Assembly (NCBI RefSeq): GCF_000235445.1
Contig: NZ_JH378829.1
Coordinates: 47,988 to 111,987 of the forward strand
Direction of reading: 5' to 3'
DNA from: Johnsonella ignava ATCC 51276
GTDB lineage: Bacteria > Bacillota > Clostridia > Lachnospirales > Lachnospiraceae
DNA: 64,000 bases
A program made the position numbers and the translations under genes. The notes below the pieces were generated by a model. That model did no database searches. It was not told the DNA's origin and was given only the letters and a program-made list of their open reading frames with translations. Position 1 is the stretch's first letter; each line of letters opens with the position of its first letter. Below, piece by piece: positions 53,557 to 62,958 of this stretch.

Positions 53557-53991
53557 TTACCTTTTAATTTCCAGCACTTCAGGTTTCTGTGCCTCATGTT
53601 TATGCTTATCACCTGCATACACATGAAGTTTAGTATACATCCTGTTTCCAAGCGGTCCCTTTGGCAACATCCTCTTAACTGCAAGCTCAACAACCCTCTC
53701 AGGCTTGTTTGCAATCATATCTTTAAGCTTGGTCTCCTTCATACCGCCTACATATTCGGAATGTCTGTAGTAAATTTTCTGATCAAGCTTCTTGCCTGTA
53801 ACCTTAATTTTCTCTGCATTTATAATTATAACATAATCACCACAGTCAGCATGCGGTGTAAATATTGCTTTGTTCTTGCCTCTCAATACGGCTGCAACCT
53901 GTGAGGCAAGCCTTCCAAGTATGCATCCGTCTGCATCAACGACATACCATTTTCTGTCGACCTTGTCCGGATTCGGCATAAAAGTATTCAT
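53557..53991 (-). CDS. rplM: Ribosomal protein L13
   Basis: A 144-residue large-subunit protein. It shows WYVVDADGCILGRLASQVAAVLRGK, HADCGDYVIIINAEKIKVTG and the ending VYAGDKHKHEAQKPEVLEI. SD GGAGG lies before the ATG. The gene is transcribed from a consensus promoter 290 bases upstream, and the long leader suggests autogenous control of L13/S9, as is known for L13 leaders in Firmicutes. Confidence 0.98.
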   Translation of the reverse strand: MNTFMPNPDKVDRKWYVVDADGCILGRLASQVAAVLRGKNKAIFTPHADCGDYVIIINAEKIKVTGKKLDQKIYYRHSEYVGGMKETKLKDMIANKPERVVELAVKRMLPKGPLGNRMYTKLHVYAGDKHKHEAQKPEVLEIKR

Positions 53992-54280
53992 ATTTTGACC
54001 TCCATTAATGATCTCATATATCTATATAAACCATAAAAACCGGTACTGACAGCACCTTATTCGATATTATTAAAATAATGCCTTTTCGTATATGAATTAT
54101 ATAAATATATATACACTAAAATATTCTCACAATCATTTATTAAAGCTAATTTTTAAACTGATTTTATATAACCGCTTTAACTAATCTTATATACATAAGC
54201 CTATTATGTAAAGATCCGACTGTCATTACAGACAATGCTTTCCGGGGCATTGGAATAAGCAAAAATCTCTAACGCTACAG
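53992..54280 (-). promoter_or_regulatory. Long 5' leader of rplM-rpsI
   Basis: About 290 untranslated bases. Three possible hairpins are seen on the minus strand: CAATGC/GCATTG (around 54236-54256), CTGT/ACAG directly after it, and GGTGCT/AGTACC (54056-54042). I cannot match this with certainty to the L13 leader family, but position and size suit ribosomal-protein autoregulation. Confidence 0.5.
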
Positions 54281-54286
54281 CTTGTA

Positions 54287-54315
54287 ATTATACATTTTAC
54301 TGATATTCCTGTCAA
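54287..54315 (-). promoter_or_regulatory. Perfect consensus promoter of rplM-rpsI
   Basis: TTGACA (54315-54310), 17 bp, TATAAT (54292-54287) on the minus strand, as expected for strongly expressed ribosomal genes. Confidence 0.88.
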
Positions 54316-54390
54316 GCATTAACTTTTTTGAAAAATTTCTACTTTAAAAATTTTTTCAAAAAATACAAGCCAGCCTTAACTACAATCTAT

Positions 54391-55395
54391 TTAATCTGCT
54401 ATCATTTCAGCAATATCCTCTATTGAGATTTTATAAATAGCATCCTTCATGCCGTTTCTTACAAAGGCATCATACACTGCTTCCCTGCTATAGGCACATC
54501 CTTTTAAAGCTGCCGTTATATCCGCCGCATCAAGTATACTGAAAAAATCTCCATATACGGATGCCGATTCTATCTTACCATGTATTACATCAAGTTTAAA
54601 TACGATCTTTCCGCCTTCAAATCTTGCACTTCTTTCTATATTAAATCTGGGATTGCTGCCATATATACTTTCCCAGTTATTAAATTTGGAATCTGCCAGA
54701 GCTTTTATACACACATCATCTTCATGTGTTATATCATATACTTCACTTCTTTTTGCGCCGCTCAGTATAGATGAAACCATAGCTTCCTTAAAATCTTCAG
54801 GCTGTATATCTATACTCTGCCCTTTACTATCTACGGTGTATTCGGATATATTTGCAACTCTGTCCCGTATTGATTTAATACTTTTTGATATTATCTTATA
54901 ACTGTCAACCGTAGTTGCATTTACCATGCTCTCAATATCAGTATTAAATAAAAGTGAACCATGATGTATTATACTGTTTCCAAGTCTATACTGTGCGTTT
55001 CCTGAAATTTTTTTACCATTTATACACAGGTCATTTCTTCCGTTGAACTCTGCCTTTATGCCAAAAGATGCCAGTGCATCTATTACAGGTGATATATATC
55101 TTCTGAATTCTATAACATTTTCAGTATTTTTATCAATAAAAGTAAACTGCCAACCTCCCATATCGGTATATATAGTTCCGCCTCCACTCATACGGCGCAC
55201 TATATTTATATTATGTTCTTTAACATACGGTATATTTATCTCTTCTGCAACATTCTGGTATTTCCCGACCATAATAGTCGGCGAAGTCCTCCAAAACAGA
55301 AATACCGTATCATCAAATGTTTTTTTATCTGCAAAGTAATGTTCACAACCGAAATTATAATATACATCACAGGACCCTGTATCAATATAAATCAT
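54391..55395 (-). CDS. Lipoate-protein ligase A-like protein
   Basis: A 334-residue protein. I chose the ATG at 55395 with GGAGG six bases upstream; the longer frame overlaps lipA. The LplA/LipB catalytic fold shows FWRTSPTIMVGKYQNVAEEI, the conserved RRMSGGGTIYTDMGGWQFTF, and NDLCINGKKISGNAQYRLGNSIIHHGSLLF, with Lys for lipoyl-AMP formation. A C-terminal accessory domain follows (from about 245). It would attach free lipoate to acceptor proteins. It overlaps the lipA stop by 14 bp. Confidence 0.9.
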   Translation of the reverse strand: MIYIDTGSCDVYYNFGCEHYFADKKTFDDTVFLFWRTSPTIMVGKYQNVAEEINIPYVKEHNINIVRRMSGGGTIYTDMGGWQFTFIDKNTENVIEFRRYISPVIDALASFGIKAEFNGRNDLCINGKKISGNAQYRLGNSIIHHGSLLFNTDIESMVNATTVDSYKIISKSIKSIRDRVANISEYTVDSKGQSIDIQPEDFKEAMVSSILSGAKRSEVYDITHEDDVCIKALADSKFNNWESIYGSNPRFNIERSARFEGGKIVFKLDVIHGKIESASVYGDFFSILDAADITAALKGCAYSREAVYDAFVRNGMKDAIYKISIEDIAEMIAD

Positions 55396-56245
55396 GTATA
55401 TCCTCCAAGGCTTCCCATGCTCTGTATGAACTCCTTGCAAGCGGAGCCGAGGCAACATGTTTAAAACCTTTTGCAAGTGCGATTTCCTTATATCTGGCAA
55501 AATCTTCAGGGGTTGCATATCTTGCCACCGGATAATGCGCAGGTGTCGGCTGGAGATATTGACCTATAGTAAGTATATCACAGCCGGTGTCAAGAACATC
55601 ATCAAGCAGCACATTTATCTGTTCTTCAGTTTCACCGAGACCTACCATAAATCCGGTCTTTACTCTCATCTCAGGAGCCTTATCCTTACAGTACCTGAGC
55701 ACTCCAAGTGAGCTTTCATAACCTGCCTGCGGTCTTATCTCCTTTTGCAGCTCCTTTACGGTTTCAACATTGTGATTAAGCACATCAGGTTTAACTTCAA
55801 GGACTATATCAAGTGAATTGCGGTCTCCCTTCATATCTGAAATAAGAGTTTCAACAGTTGTGTGAGGACAAAGCTCTCTTATGGCATTTACCGTATTTGC
55901 AAACTGCCGTGCACCTCCGTCAGGCAGATCGTCTCGTGTTGAACATGTAAGCACAACATGCTTAAGGTGAAGATGCTTTACCGCCTTTGCCACATTCTCA
56001 GGCTCCTGCGGGTTTGGAGGCATAGGTCTGCCGCAGCATACATTACAGAAGCGGCAGTTTCTTGTACATATACTACCAAGTATCATAAAGGTAGCTGTAT
56101 GCTTGCGGTAACATTCTCCAAGATTGGGACAGTTTGCCTCCTTACATACAGTGTTTAAGTTAAGATCTCTCATAAGTTCCGCAACTTCGTCTATCGCTTC
56201 CTGATTATACCTTACTTTAAGCCAATCGGGTTTTTTCTCTATCAT
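55382..56245 (-). CDS. lipA: Lipoyl synthase
   Basis: A 287-residue radical-SAM enzyme inserting two sulfurs into octanoyl groups bound to a lipoyl domain. The auxiliary [4Fe-4S] cluster is formed by VCKEANCPNLGECY and the C-terminal ARSSYRA; the radical-SAM cluster by CTRNCRFCNV (CxxxCxxC). HVVLTCSTRDDLPDGG and FMVGLGETEEQI are also present. SD GGAGG precedes the ATG. No LipB gene is seen in the window; the neighbouring ligases may load octanoate. Confidence 0.95.
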   Translation of the reverse strand: MIEKKPDWLKVRYNQEAIDEVAELMRDLNLNTVCKEANCPNLGECYRKHTATFMILGSICTRNCRFCNVCCGRPMPPNPQEPENVAKAVKHLHLKHVVLTCSTRDDLPDGGARQFANTVNAIRELCPHTTVETLISDMKGDRNSLDIVLEVKPDVLNHNVETVKELQKEIRPQAGYESSLGVLRYCKDKAPEMRVKTGFMVGLGETEEQINVLLDDVLDTGCDILTIGQYLQPTPAHYPVARYATPEDFARYKEIALAKGFKHVASAPLARSSYRAWEALEDIHDLY

Positions 56246-56285
56246 AATAGCCTCCTTAAATATAGTTGTGCATCCTGTTACAAAT

Positions 56286-56537
56286 TTATACAGCCTCCTG
56301 CTTTTCCTCTACCAATGCCACAGGCAGCAGTACATCCACTGTATCGCCTTCTTCATAAAGTTTTGACTTAAGTACACCGTCATATGAAGATTCAACCTGT
56401 GTTACAACCTTATCCGTTTCTATCTCATAAACAGGCTCGCCTGATTTTATCTCATCTCCCACTTCCTTAAGCCATGCACATAAAACAGCCTTTTCCATCT
56501 CAGGTCTAAGTTTAGGCATTAAAAGTTTCTTTTCCAT
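56286..56537 (-). CDS. Free-standing lipoyl-domain protein
   Basis: An 83-residue protein that is a whole lipoyl/biotinyl hammerhead domain: MPKLRPEMEKAVLCAWLKEV, then YEIETDKVVTQVESSYDGVL with the modifiable Lys in TDKVV (residue 43). The TDK motif points to lipoate rather than biotin. E2 core, peripheral binding domain and linker are absent. It is encoded 40 bp upstream of lipA in the same direction and is a likely acceptor for the ligases and LipA. It resembles the lipoyl arm of 2-oxo acid dehydrogenase E2, reduced to one domain. Confidence 0.88.
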   Translation of the reverse strand: MEKKLLMPKLRPEMEKAVLCAWLKEVGDEIKSGEPVYEIETDKVVTQVESSYDGVLKSKLYEEGDTVDVLLPVALVEEKQEAV

Positions 56538-56812
56538 AATTAAATCCTCGCTTATATATTTTTTTATATTTATATCTTATATTTATAAATCTGCACCGTT
56601 TTATAGATAAACATCATTGAGTGCTTCCCGTGCGAAACCGCATGGACTTTATACTGCCCTATATGATTTTATTTATACACACTTTTCATCTAATTGTGCC
56701 ACAAGCTTCTTAAACTGCTTTACACCGCTATTATGCAACTTTAGATATTATAGAGACAGCATGCAGGGCTGCTTAATTACATGACTGCCAAATCACTGTT
56801 TATTAAATCATT

Positions 56813-57937
56813 TTACATAATAAGCTGCATTAAAGTCTCTTTATCAGCATTAACCTCATCTACACTTTTAGCTTTATCATTTACATTTTCTAAAACCAAT
56901 GAAATATTTTTTTCAAATACATCAGGGTCAAATCTGGCACCGTCAAATATAGATGAAGCTTTGCACCGGTCAATAAAGGAAGAAGTAATTTTAAAATCAC
57001 TTACAATGCCCTTCTTTGCACTGTATGATATCTCAATAGGAACATTTTTAAAAACTCCCTCCCTTTTAAACTCAAAAGCCGGTGTCTTTCCCCATGTCCA
57101 TTCCCAGCTTTTATATTTCTCATCGGCAAGCAGCTTAATCTTTTCCGTATGCTCCGACTCAAGACGTATATATCTCGTCTTTTCCCGTACGAGCTGTAAA
57201 AGAAACGCCTCACAGAAAGCCTCTATATCCGGTTTTACATGCTCCTTACAGGTACTTTGAGTCTCCATAGCGGTATTTATATTATAAATCTCATTATCTT
57301 TACAAACAGCATACTTAAAAATGTCCTCATCATAAGTATTTTTTCTTGCCGTCATGCCGTCCGGAGTAAAATATTCATTTATATTTGTTACTCTGCATAT
57401 AGCGGATTCCGAAGCGCTGGTTGCAAAATTGTTGCTTTTATTTTTTGTGGTTATCTCATCAAGCAGTGCAAGCTCCGAGCTAAAAAGCAGGGTTCCATGG
57501 TGAAGTACACGCCCGCCTGAAACTTTCTGTGCACTTCCTGATATTTTCCTGCCTTCAATCGCTATATCACATAGGCGATCATGACATGCAGGTATGCCCA
57601 GATTATTAAGTGCCCTTACTACACGTTCCAAAAAGTATTCATAATTAACAAATCCGCCCTCAAACCTGTCTCTGGCACAGACCATAGTATAGTTTACATT
57701 ACCCGAGTCATGATAAACCGTACCCCCTCCGCTCATTCTGCGAATTACAGGTATGCCCGCTTTTCTAAGTGCATGAATATTAACTTCCCGGCATATATTC
57801 TGATAACAGCCTACTACAACAACCGGGCTGTTTCTCCATATAATTACCAAATCATCATTATTAAATACATTAAAAATATATTCTTCAAATGCCTGATTGT
57901 AATATGGATCATATGAATCATTAATAAAAACAATCAT
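56813..57937 (-). CDS. Second lipoate-protein ligase-like protein
   Basis: A 374-residue relative of the ligase at 54391-55395, with IIWRNSPVVVVGCYQNICREVN, RRMSGGGTVYHDSGNVNYTM and CDIAIEGRKISGSAQKVSGGRVLHHGTLLF, so the catalytic Lys and Gly-rich loop are kept. The C-terminal domain has WEWTWGKTPAFEFKREG, common in LplA accessory domains. A TTG 12 bases upstream is possible, but the ATG is preferred. Two ligases so close suggest different acyl donors or carrier proteins. It stands 275 bp ahead of the lipoyl-domain gene. Confidence 0.88.
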   Translation of the reverse strand: MIVFINDSYDPYYNQAFEEYIFNVFNNDDLVIIWRNSPVVVVGCYQNICREVNIHALRKAGIPVIRRMSGGGTVYHDSGNVNYTMVCARDRFEGGFVNYEYFLERVVRALNNLGIPACHDRLCDIAIEGRKISGSAQKVSGGRVLHHGTLLFSSELALLDEITTKNKSNNFATSASESAICRVTNINEYFTPDGMTARKNTYDEDIFKYAVCKDNEIYNINTAMETQSTCKEHVKPDIEAFCEAFLLQLVREKTRYIRLESEHTEKIKLLADEKYKSWEWTWGKTPAFEFKREGVFKNVPIEISYSAKKGIVSDFKITSSFIDRCKASSIFDGARFDPDVFEKNISLVLENVNDKAKSVDEVNADKETLMQLIM

Positions 57938-58164
57938 TATGATTACCAATCTTTTTTCGCTTTATTTATTAAACCAATATAATAAATATAATGGCATTGC
58001 TATAATTTTATCATTTTTAAGGCTGTCAGTCAATGTATTTTAAAGATTATATACTGCATTTTATGCTTTAAAACACTTTTTTATTCTCGTTTTTTGGTAT
58101 AAATATACAACCAATTACAAACTCCTTAATAATCCTCTTGTAAATTCAGTAGTAATTTTTATAT

Positions 58165-58914
58165 TTAATCCATATATTCTATTTCAACAAGTGTCAGCCC
58201 TTTTGCAGGCATGGTCTGACCTGCCAATCTCCTGTTTTTTGCAGCAAAAATCTCTTTTATATATGAGGGAGGATATACTCCCATACCTACTTTTATAAGT
58301 GTTCCTGCAATTATTCTTATCATATTATATAAAAAACCGTCTCCGCTTATTGCTATCGTTATCATATCATCATCTTTTAATACCTCAAGCAAATGTATGG
58401 TTCTTACCGGGGACTGTGCCTGAGTTTTCTGAGAACAAAAGCTTGTAAAATCATGTGTCCCTATAAAATATCCTGCCGCTTCATTCATCTTGTCAATATC
58501 GAGCCTGAAATAACAAAAATGTGCATACAGTCTTTCCGTAGGTATATTTATTTTTCTGTTAAGTATCCTGTATATATAAGTTTTGATACAATCACATTTT
58601 CTGGGATGCCATTTTTTCTCAACCTCATAGGATTCCTGTATCCTTATATCATCAGGAAGTCTCTGATTAAGGGCAAATGCAAATTTTCCCGCATCCATCT
58701 TCATATCTGTATCAAAGACTGCTACATTTCCAAATGCATGTACACCTGAATCGGTACGGCTTGCACCTATAACCTCTATTTCCTCACCGCACAAAGAGGA
58801 GGCTGCTTTGTTAAGCACCTCCTCTATTGTAACACCGTTTGGCTGTTTTTGCCAACCACAGTAATTTGTGCCATCATATGACACTATAAGCTTTATTCTT
58901 CTCAATGCACACAT
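58165..58914 (-). CDS. truA: tRNA pseudouridine synthase A
   Basis: A 249-residue enzyme making pseudouridine at positions 38-40 of tRNA. The catalytic Asp is in GASRTDSGVHAFGNVAVF (about residue 57); SYDGTNYCGWQKQPNG at the N-terminus and HDFTSFCS, FLYNMIRIIAGTLIKVG are typical. It follows ecfT after 54 bp, the conserved order in Firmicutes. Normally rplM comes next, but here lipoate genes intervene. Confidence 0.95.
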   Translation of the reverse strand: MCALRRIKLIVSYDGTNYCGWQKQPNGVTIEEVLNKAASSLCGEEIEVIGASRTDSGVHAFGNVAVFDTDMKMDAGKFAFALNQRLPDDIRIQESYEVEKKWHPRKCDCIKTYIYRILNRKINIPTERLYAHFCYFRLDIDKMNEAAGYFIGTHDFTSFCSQKTQAQSPVRTIHLLEVLKDDDMITIAISGDGFLYNMIRIIAGTLIKVGMGVYPPSYIKEIFAAKNRRLAGQTMPAKGLTLVEIEYMD

Positions 58915-58968
58915 AATGTTAAATACCGCCTGAATTTAAATATACTCTAAGTGAAATATTGTTAAAAG

Positions 58969-59769
58969 TCAAAATAATATGCCAAGTGCAATCGCCGCAA
59001 AAAGATATATAAATAAAACACAATAAGCTATATAATCAGCTTTTTTATATATAAGCGGTTTCATTTTGGTTCTTCCGGCACCGCCATGGTAACACCTTGC
59101 CTCCATTGCCATAGCAAGGTCGGTAGCTCTCCTGAATGCTGATATAAAAAGCGGTACAAGCAGAGGGATCATAGCTTTTGCCTTCTGTATAAGATTGCCT
59201 TTTTCAAAATCAGCTCCTCTTGCCATCTGTGCTTTCATTATTTTATCGGTTTCTTCTATAAGCACAGGTATAAATCTGAGTGCTATAGACATCATCATCG
59301 CTATCTCATGTACCGGAACCTTTATAACTTTAAGAAAACCAAGCCCCTTTTCAAGACCGTCAGTAAGTGCATTCGGAGTGGTTGTAAGAGTCATAACGGA
59401 TGAGCCTATCATAAGATATATAAGCCTTAATCCCATAAAAAGTGCAAGGATTATCCCCTGTCTTGTAGCTTTAAATATCCAGATTTTAAACACGACATCA
59501 CCCTCAGTAAGAAATATATTAAACCCTACACTGACCAGCAGCAACAGCACCACTGTTTTAAGTCCTCTTACCATAAACTTAAACGGTACCTTTGAAAGTA
59601 AAATTACTCCTAATAAAAAAGCAGTTGAAAGTATATATCCCGGAACCGAATCGCCTATAAAAAGCGCTATTAAAAAAATCATAGTCCCAAAGAGCTTAAC
59701 TCTGGGATCAAGTCTATGTAAAACTGAGTCTACCGGATAATACTGCCCTAAAGTTATATCCCTTATCAT
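58969..59769 (-). CDS. ecfT: ECF transporter transmembrane protein EcfT
   Basis: A 266-residue membrane protein with about five to six helices. The N-terminus GQYYPVDSVLHRLDPRVKLF is the EcfT hallmark, and two coupling motifs are visible: AQMARGADF and AMEARCYHGG. It scaffolds the two ATPases and exchangeable S-components of a group II vitamin transporter. It is three bases after ecfA2, with truA downstream. Confidence 0.95.
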   Translation of the reverse strand: MIRDITLGQYYPVDSVLHRLDPRVKLFGTMIFLIALFIGDSVPGYILSTAFLLGVILLSKVPFKFMVRGLKTVVLLLLVSVGFNIFLTEGDVVFKIWIFKATRQGIILALFMGLRLIYLMIGSSVMTLTTTPNALTDGLEKGLGFLKVIKVPVHEIAMMMSIALRFIPVLIEETDKIMKAQMARGADFEKGNLIQKAKAMIPLLVPLFISAFRRATDLAMAMEARCYHGGAGRTKMKPLIYKKADYIAYCVLFIYLFAAIALGILF

Positions 59770-59772
59770 ATT

Positions 59773-60666
59773 TTATATGTCGTCCAAACCTTTATTATTT
59801 TTTAAAAGCCCCAAGATAGCTTCCCTCGCCTCCTCTATAGTAGTTATCCCTTCATCAAGGTCAAGCCCCTCTTCCCTGAGTCTTTTTATTATATAAGTTA
59901 TCTGAGGAGCACTTAAACCTATCTTTTCAAGCTCTTTATAATGCCTGAAAATTACCTTTGGAGTATCGTCAAAAACCTTTCTGCCGTCGCTCATAACCAT
60001 AAGTCTGTCAACATATTTTGCCACATCTTCCATACTATGCGATACAAGCACAACACTCATATGTTCAGACTCACGCAGCTGACTTACCTTATCAAGTATT
60101 TCATCACGTCCTCTAGGATCAAGCCCGGCAGTAGGTTCATCAAGTACCAGAATCTCCGGCTTCATCGCCAGTACACCTGCTATGGCTACTCTCCTTTTTT
60201 GTCCTCCTGAAAGCTCAAAAGGTGATTTTTTATAAAAATTTTCAGGGATGTCTACTATTGAAAGTGCATAACGTGCTCTTTCCTTTGCCTGTTCATCATC
60301 AAGCCCCTGATTTTTAGGGCCGAAACATACATCAGTCAATACATCTATCTCAAAAAGCTGATGTTCCGGATACTGAAATACCAGGCCTACCTTTTGCCTA
60401 AGCTTCTTCATATCATAACCCTCAGAATATATGTCGGTATCATGAAAAAATATCTTTCCTGAAGTCGCCTTTATAAGTCCGTTCATATGTTGTATAAGTG
60501 TAGATTTTCCCGAACCCGTATGCCCTATTATCCCTATAAATTCTTCATTTTTTATATCAAAACTCACATCTTTTACTGCATAATGTTCAAATGCCGTATC
60601 ACGGGAATATATATAATTTAACTTCTCCGCTCTCATTATAATATCTTTTTTTGCGTCTTTTGTCAT
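59773..60666 (-). CDS. ecfA2: ECF transporter ATPase EcfA2
   Basis: A 297-residue ABC ATPase: Walker A GHTGSGKSTLIQHMNGL, Q-loop VFQYPEHQLFE, signature FELSGGQKRRVAIAGVLA, Walker B EILVLDEPTAGLDP, H-loop VLVSHSMEDVA. The YPEHQLF form and the long C-terminus are typical of EcfA2 (second CbiO). It overlaps ecfA1 by four bases. Together with EcfA1 and EcfT it energises uptake of vitamins through S-components encoded elsewhere. Confidence 0.95.
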   Translation of the reverse strand: MTKDAKKDIIMRAEKLNYIYSRDTAFEHYAVKDVSFDIKNEEFIGIIGHTGSGKSTLIQHMNGLIKATSGKIFFHDTDIYSEGYDMKKLRQKVGLVFQYPEHQLFEIDVLTDVCFGPKNQGLDDEQAKERARYALSIVDIPENFYKKSPFELSGGQKRRVAIAGVLAMKPEILVLDEPTAGLDPRGRDEILDKVSQLRESEHMSVVLVSHSMEDVAKYVDRLMVMSDGRKVFDDTPKVIFRHYKELEKIGLSAPQITYIIKRLREEGLDLDEGITTIEEAREAILGLLKNNKGLDDI

Positions 60667-61532
60667 TGTTTAATCCCTTGTTTTATAGCAGGCATAAGAT
60701 ATTTTACAAATTCATCTATGTCAAGTATACCTTCAGGAAGATCAAGTCCTGCCATCTTCAATTCATGTGCAAGCTCTGTAACCTGAGGCACATCAAGTCT
60801 ATATCTTTTAAGCTCATCAACATGTGAAAAAATCTCCGTCGGCGTACCGTCCATAACTATATTTCCATCATCCATAACTATAACTCTGTCAGCTTTTATC
60901 ACTTCTTCCATATAGTGGGTAATTAAAACAACCGTTATATTTTCCTGTTCATTAAGCTGTCTTACGGTATTTATGACTTCCTTCCTGCCGTTCGGATCAA
61001 GCATGGCTGTAGGTTCATCAAGCACTATACATTTAGGCTTCATCGCCATAATTCCCGCTATTGCCACTCTCTGCTTCTGACCACCCGAAAGTTTATTTGG
61101 AGATTTAAGACGATATGCCGTCATTCCTACTGCCTTCAAGCTCTCATCAACTCTTTTCCATATATCATCAGTTGTTACACCTATATTTTCAGGTCCAAAT
61201 GCCACATCTTCTTCAACTATATTGCCTATAATCTGGTTGTCAGGATTCTGAAAAACCATACCTACAGTTTTTCTTATATTAAGGAGACTTGAATCATCTG
61301 CCGTATCCATTCCCGAAACCCACACAGTTCCCTCCGTAGGAAGCAGTATTGCATTTATGTGCTTTGCAAATGTAGACTTCCCCGAACCGTTATGTCCAAG
61401 TATGGCAACAAAATCCCCCTCTTTTATATCAAGGTCAAGATTGTCTATGGCACGGCTTACTTCATCAATGTTATCCTGCTCGTCCCGGCTTATATATTCA
61501 AAAATAAGCTTTGCAGCCTTTATAATGCCCAT
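60663..61532 (-). CDS. ecfA1: ECF transporter ATPase EcfA1
   Basis: A 289-residue ABC ATPase: Walker A GHNGSGKSTFAKHIN, Q-loop VFQNPDNQIIGNIVEEDVAFG, signature NKLSGGQKQRVAIAGIMA, Walker B CIVLDEPTAMLDP, H-loop VLITHYMEEV. The NPDNQ form marks EcfA1. It is the first gene of the ecfA1-ecfA2-ecfT-truA operon; the rplQ gene that usually precedes it is replaced by tRNA-Arg. Confidence 0.95.
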   Translation of the reverse strand: MGIIKAAKLIFEYISRDEQDNIDEVSRAIDNLDLDIKEGDFVAILGHNGSGKSTFAKHINAILLPTEGTVWVSGMDTADDSSLLNIRKTVGMVFQNPDNQIIGNIVEEDVAFGPENIGVTTDDIWKRVDESLKAVGMTAYRLKSPNKLSGGQKQRVAIAGIMAMKPKCIVLDEPTAMLDPNGRKEVINTVRQLNEQENITVVLITHYMEEVIKADRVIVMDDGNIVMDGTPTEIFSHVDELKRYRLDVPQVTELAHELKMAGLDLPEGILDIDEFVKYLMPAIKQGIKQ

Positions 61533-61577
61533 AATTCTCCATAATTTAGTTTTTATTCTATATTATATTTAACTGCT

Positions 61578-61610
61578 AAAAAACCCTCAAGACCTTTATG
61601 GCTTTGAGGG
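61578..61610 (-). terminator. Terminator of tRNA-Arg
   Basis: On the minus strand CCCTCAA/TTGAGGG around a 13-base loop is followed by TTTTTT (61583-61578), seven bases past the tRNA end. Confidence 0.88.
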
Positions 61611-61616
61611 CTTCCA

Positions 61617-61690
61617 CGTGCGTGAGAAGATTCGAACTCCCGACACCTTGGTCCGTAGCCAAGTGCTCTATCCAGCTGAGCTACACACAC
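61617..61690 (-). tRNA. tRNA-Arg (ACG)
   Basis: A 74-base cloverleaf on the minus strand: acceptor GTGTGTG/CACGCAC (one G-U), D arm GCTC AGCTGGATA GAGC, anticodon stem CTTGG/CCAAG with loop CTACGGA (anticodon ACG, normally deaminated to ICG for CGN codons), T arm GGGAG TTCGAAT CTTCT. CCA is not encoded. Confidence 0.96.
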
Positions 61691-61705
61691 ATTGCACAGT
61701 TAGAT

Positions 61706-61734
61706 ATAATAGACTACTAATCAGATTTTGTCAA
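61706..61734 (-). promoter_or_regulatory. Promoter of tRNA-Arg
   Basis: TTGACA (61734-61729), 17 bp, TATTAT (61711-61706), directly upstream of the tRNA on the minus strand. Confidence 0.85.
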
Positions 61735-61881
61735 GGATATTGAAATTTATTTGGCATATTCTTATAAAAAATTTGTAATAATGTCTTATTAAACCGCAAA
61801 TAAAAATGTCCCGGAGATGTTATATTTACTGTCCTAAAGTACAAATAAATTTTTCATATCCGCATAAGTACAGTAAATATT

Positions 61882-62847
61882 TTATAAATTCACCACATTT
61901 ATAGGCTTGCCGTCCAAAAATGCCTTTATATTGGCGTATGTAGCATCAAGTATTCTCTGTCTTGATTCTTTTGAAACCCATGCTATATGCGGCGTTATAA
62001 TTACATTTTTTGCCTTTAGCAGTGGATTATCCGCTCTTATCGGTTCCTGTGCGACCACATCAAGCCCTGCCGCATATACTTTGCCGCTGTTTAACGCCTC
62101 TGCAAGATCTTCTTCAACTATAAGCTGTCCACGGCTTGTATTTATAATTATAACCCCATCTTTCATCTTTTTAATGCTTTTTTTATTTATCATACCTTTT
62201 GTTTCCTCAAACAGAGGGCAGTGTAAGAGTATGACATCTGATCTCTCAAGCAGTTCATCAAAGCTTACATATACGGCAGCTTTTTCCCCTTCTTTGTTTT
62301 TACTTCTGCTGAAGGCTATAACCTCCATACCAAGTGCCTTTAAAAGTGCGGCACTCGCTCTTCCTATCTTGCCGAGTCCTATGATTCCGGCAGTCTTGCC
62401 GTACAACTCAATCATAGGATAATCCCAATAGCAAAAATCTTCACTTTTTTCCCATCTTCCATTTTTTACAGTCATATCATGATGACCGTAAAAAGAGCAT
62501 ACTTCAAGAAGAAGCCCGATTGTAAACTGGCTTACCGTATTGGTTCCGTAAGATGGCACATTTGAGAGAGAAATACCTTTTTCAGCCGCATACTTATAAT
62601 CAACTATATTATAACCTGTACCGAAAACAGCTATAAATTTAAGGTTTTTGCACCTTTCAATAACCTGTGCATTTACAGGTGTTTTATTTACAATAGCTAT
62701 CTGTGCATCTCCTATCCTTTCAGCTATAAGATCTATATCTGTACAGGGGGTTCTGTCATAGATAGCAACATCCCCAAGGCTTTTTATCTTTTCCCAGCTT
62801 AAATCACCCGGATTTTCTGTGTAGGCATCTAAAATAACTATTTTCAT
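61882..62847 (-). CDS. D-2-hydroxyacid dehydrogenase
   Basis: A 321-residue NAD-dependent dehydrogenase of the glycerate/lactate dehydrogenase type. The ATG at 62847 follows GGAGG at five bases. The NAD fold shows GIIGLGKIGRASAALLKALG (about residue 147), the substrate Arg is in INTSRGQLIVEEDL, the Glu in VVAQEPIRADNPLL, and the catalytic His in IITPHIAWVS. Likely substrates are hydroxypyruvate/glyoxylate; this cannot be fixed from sequence. It is a single gene between two tRNAs. Confidence 0.9.
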   Translation of the reverse strand: MKIVILDAYTENPGDLSWEKIKSLGDVAIYDRTPCTDIDLIAERIGDAQIAIVNKTPVNAQVIERCKNLKFIAVFGTGYNIVDYKYAAEKGISLSNVPSYGTNTVSQFTIGLLLEVCSFYGHHDMTVKNGRWEKSEDFCYWDYPMIELYGKTAGIIGLGKIGRASAALLKALGMEVIAFSRSKNKEGEKAAVYVSFDELLERSDVILLHCPLFEETKGMINKKSIKKMKDGVIIINTSRGQLIVEEDLAEALNSGKVYAAGLDVVAQEPIRADNPLLKAKNVIITPHIAWVSKESRQRILDATYANIKAFLDGKPINVVNL

Positions 62848-62958
62848 ATAAACCTCCATTCCGCCGCCTTTAGCCGGCGGCACAAATAGTGATGAAAAGT
62901 ATTTTTCACATTAATCTCTTTATAACTTAGCACAAGAGCTAAAATAAATTATAACTAT

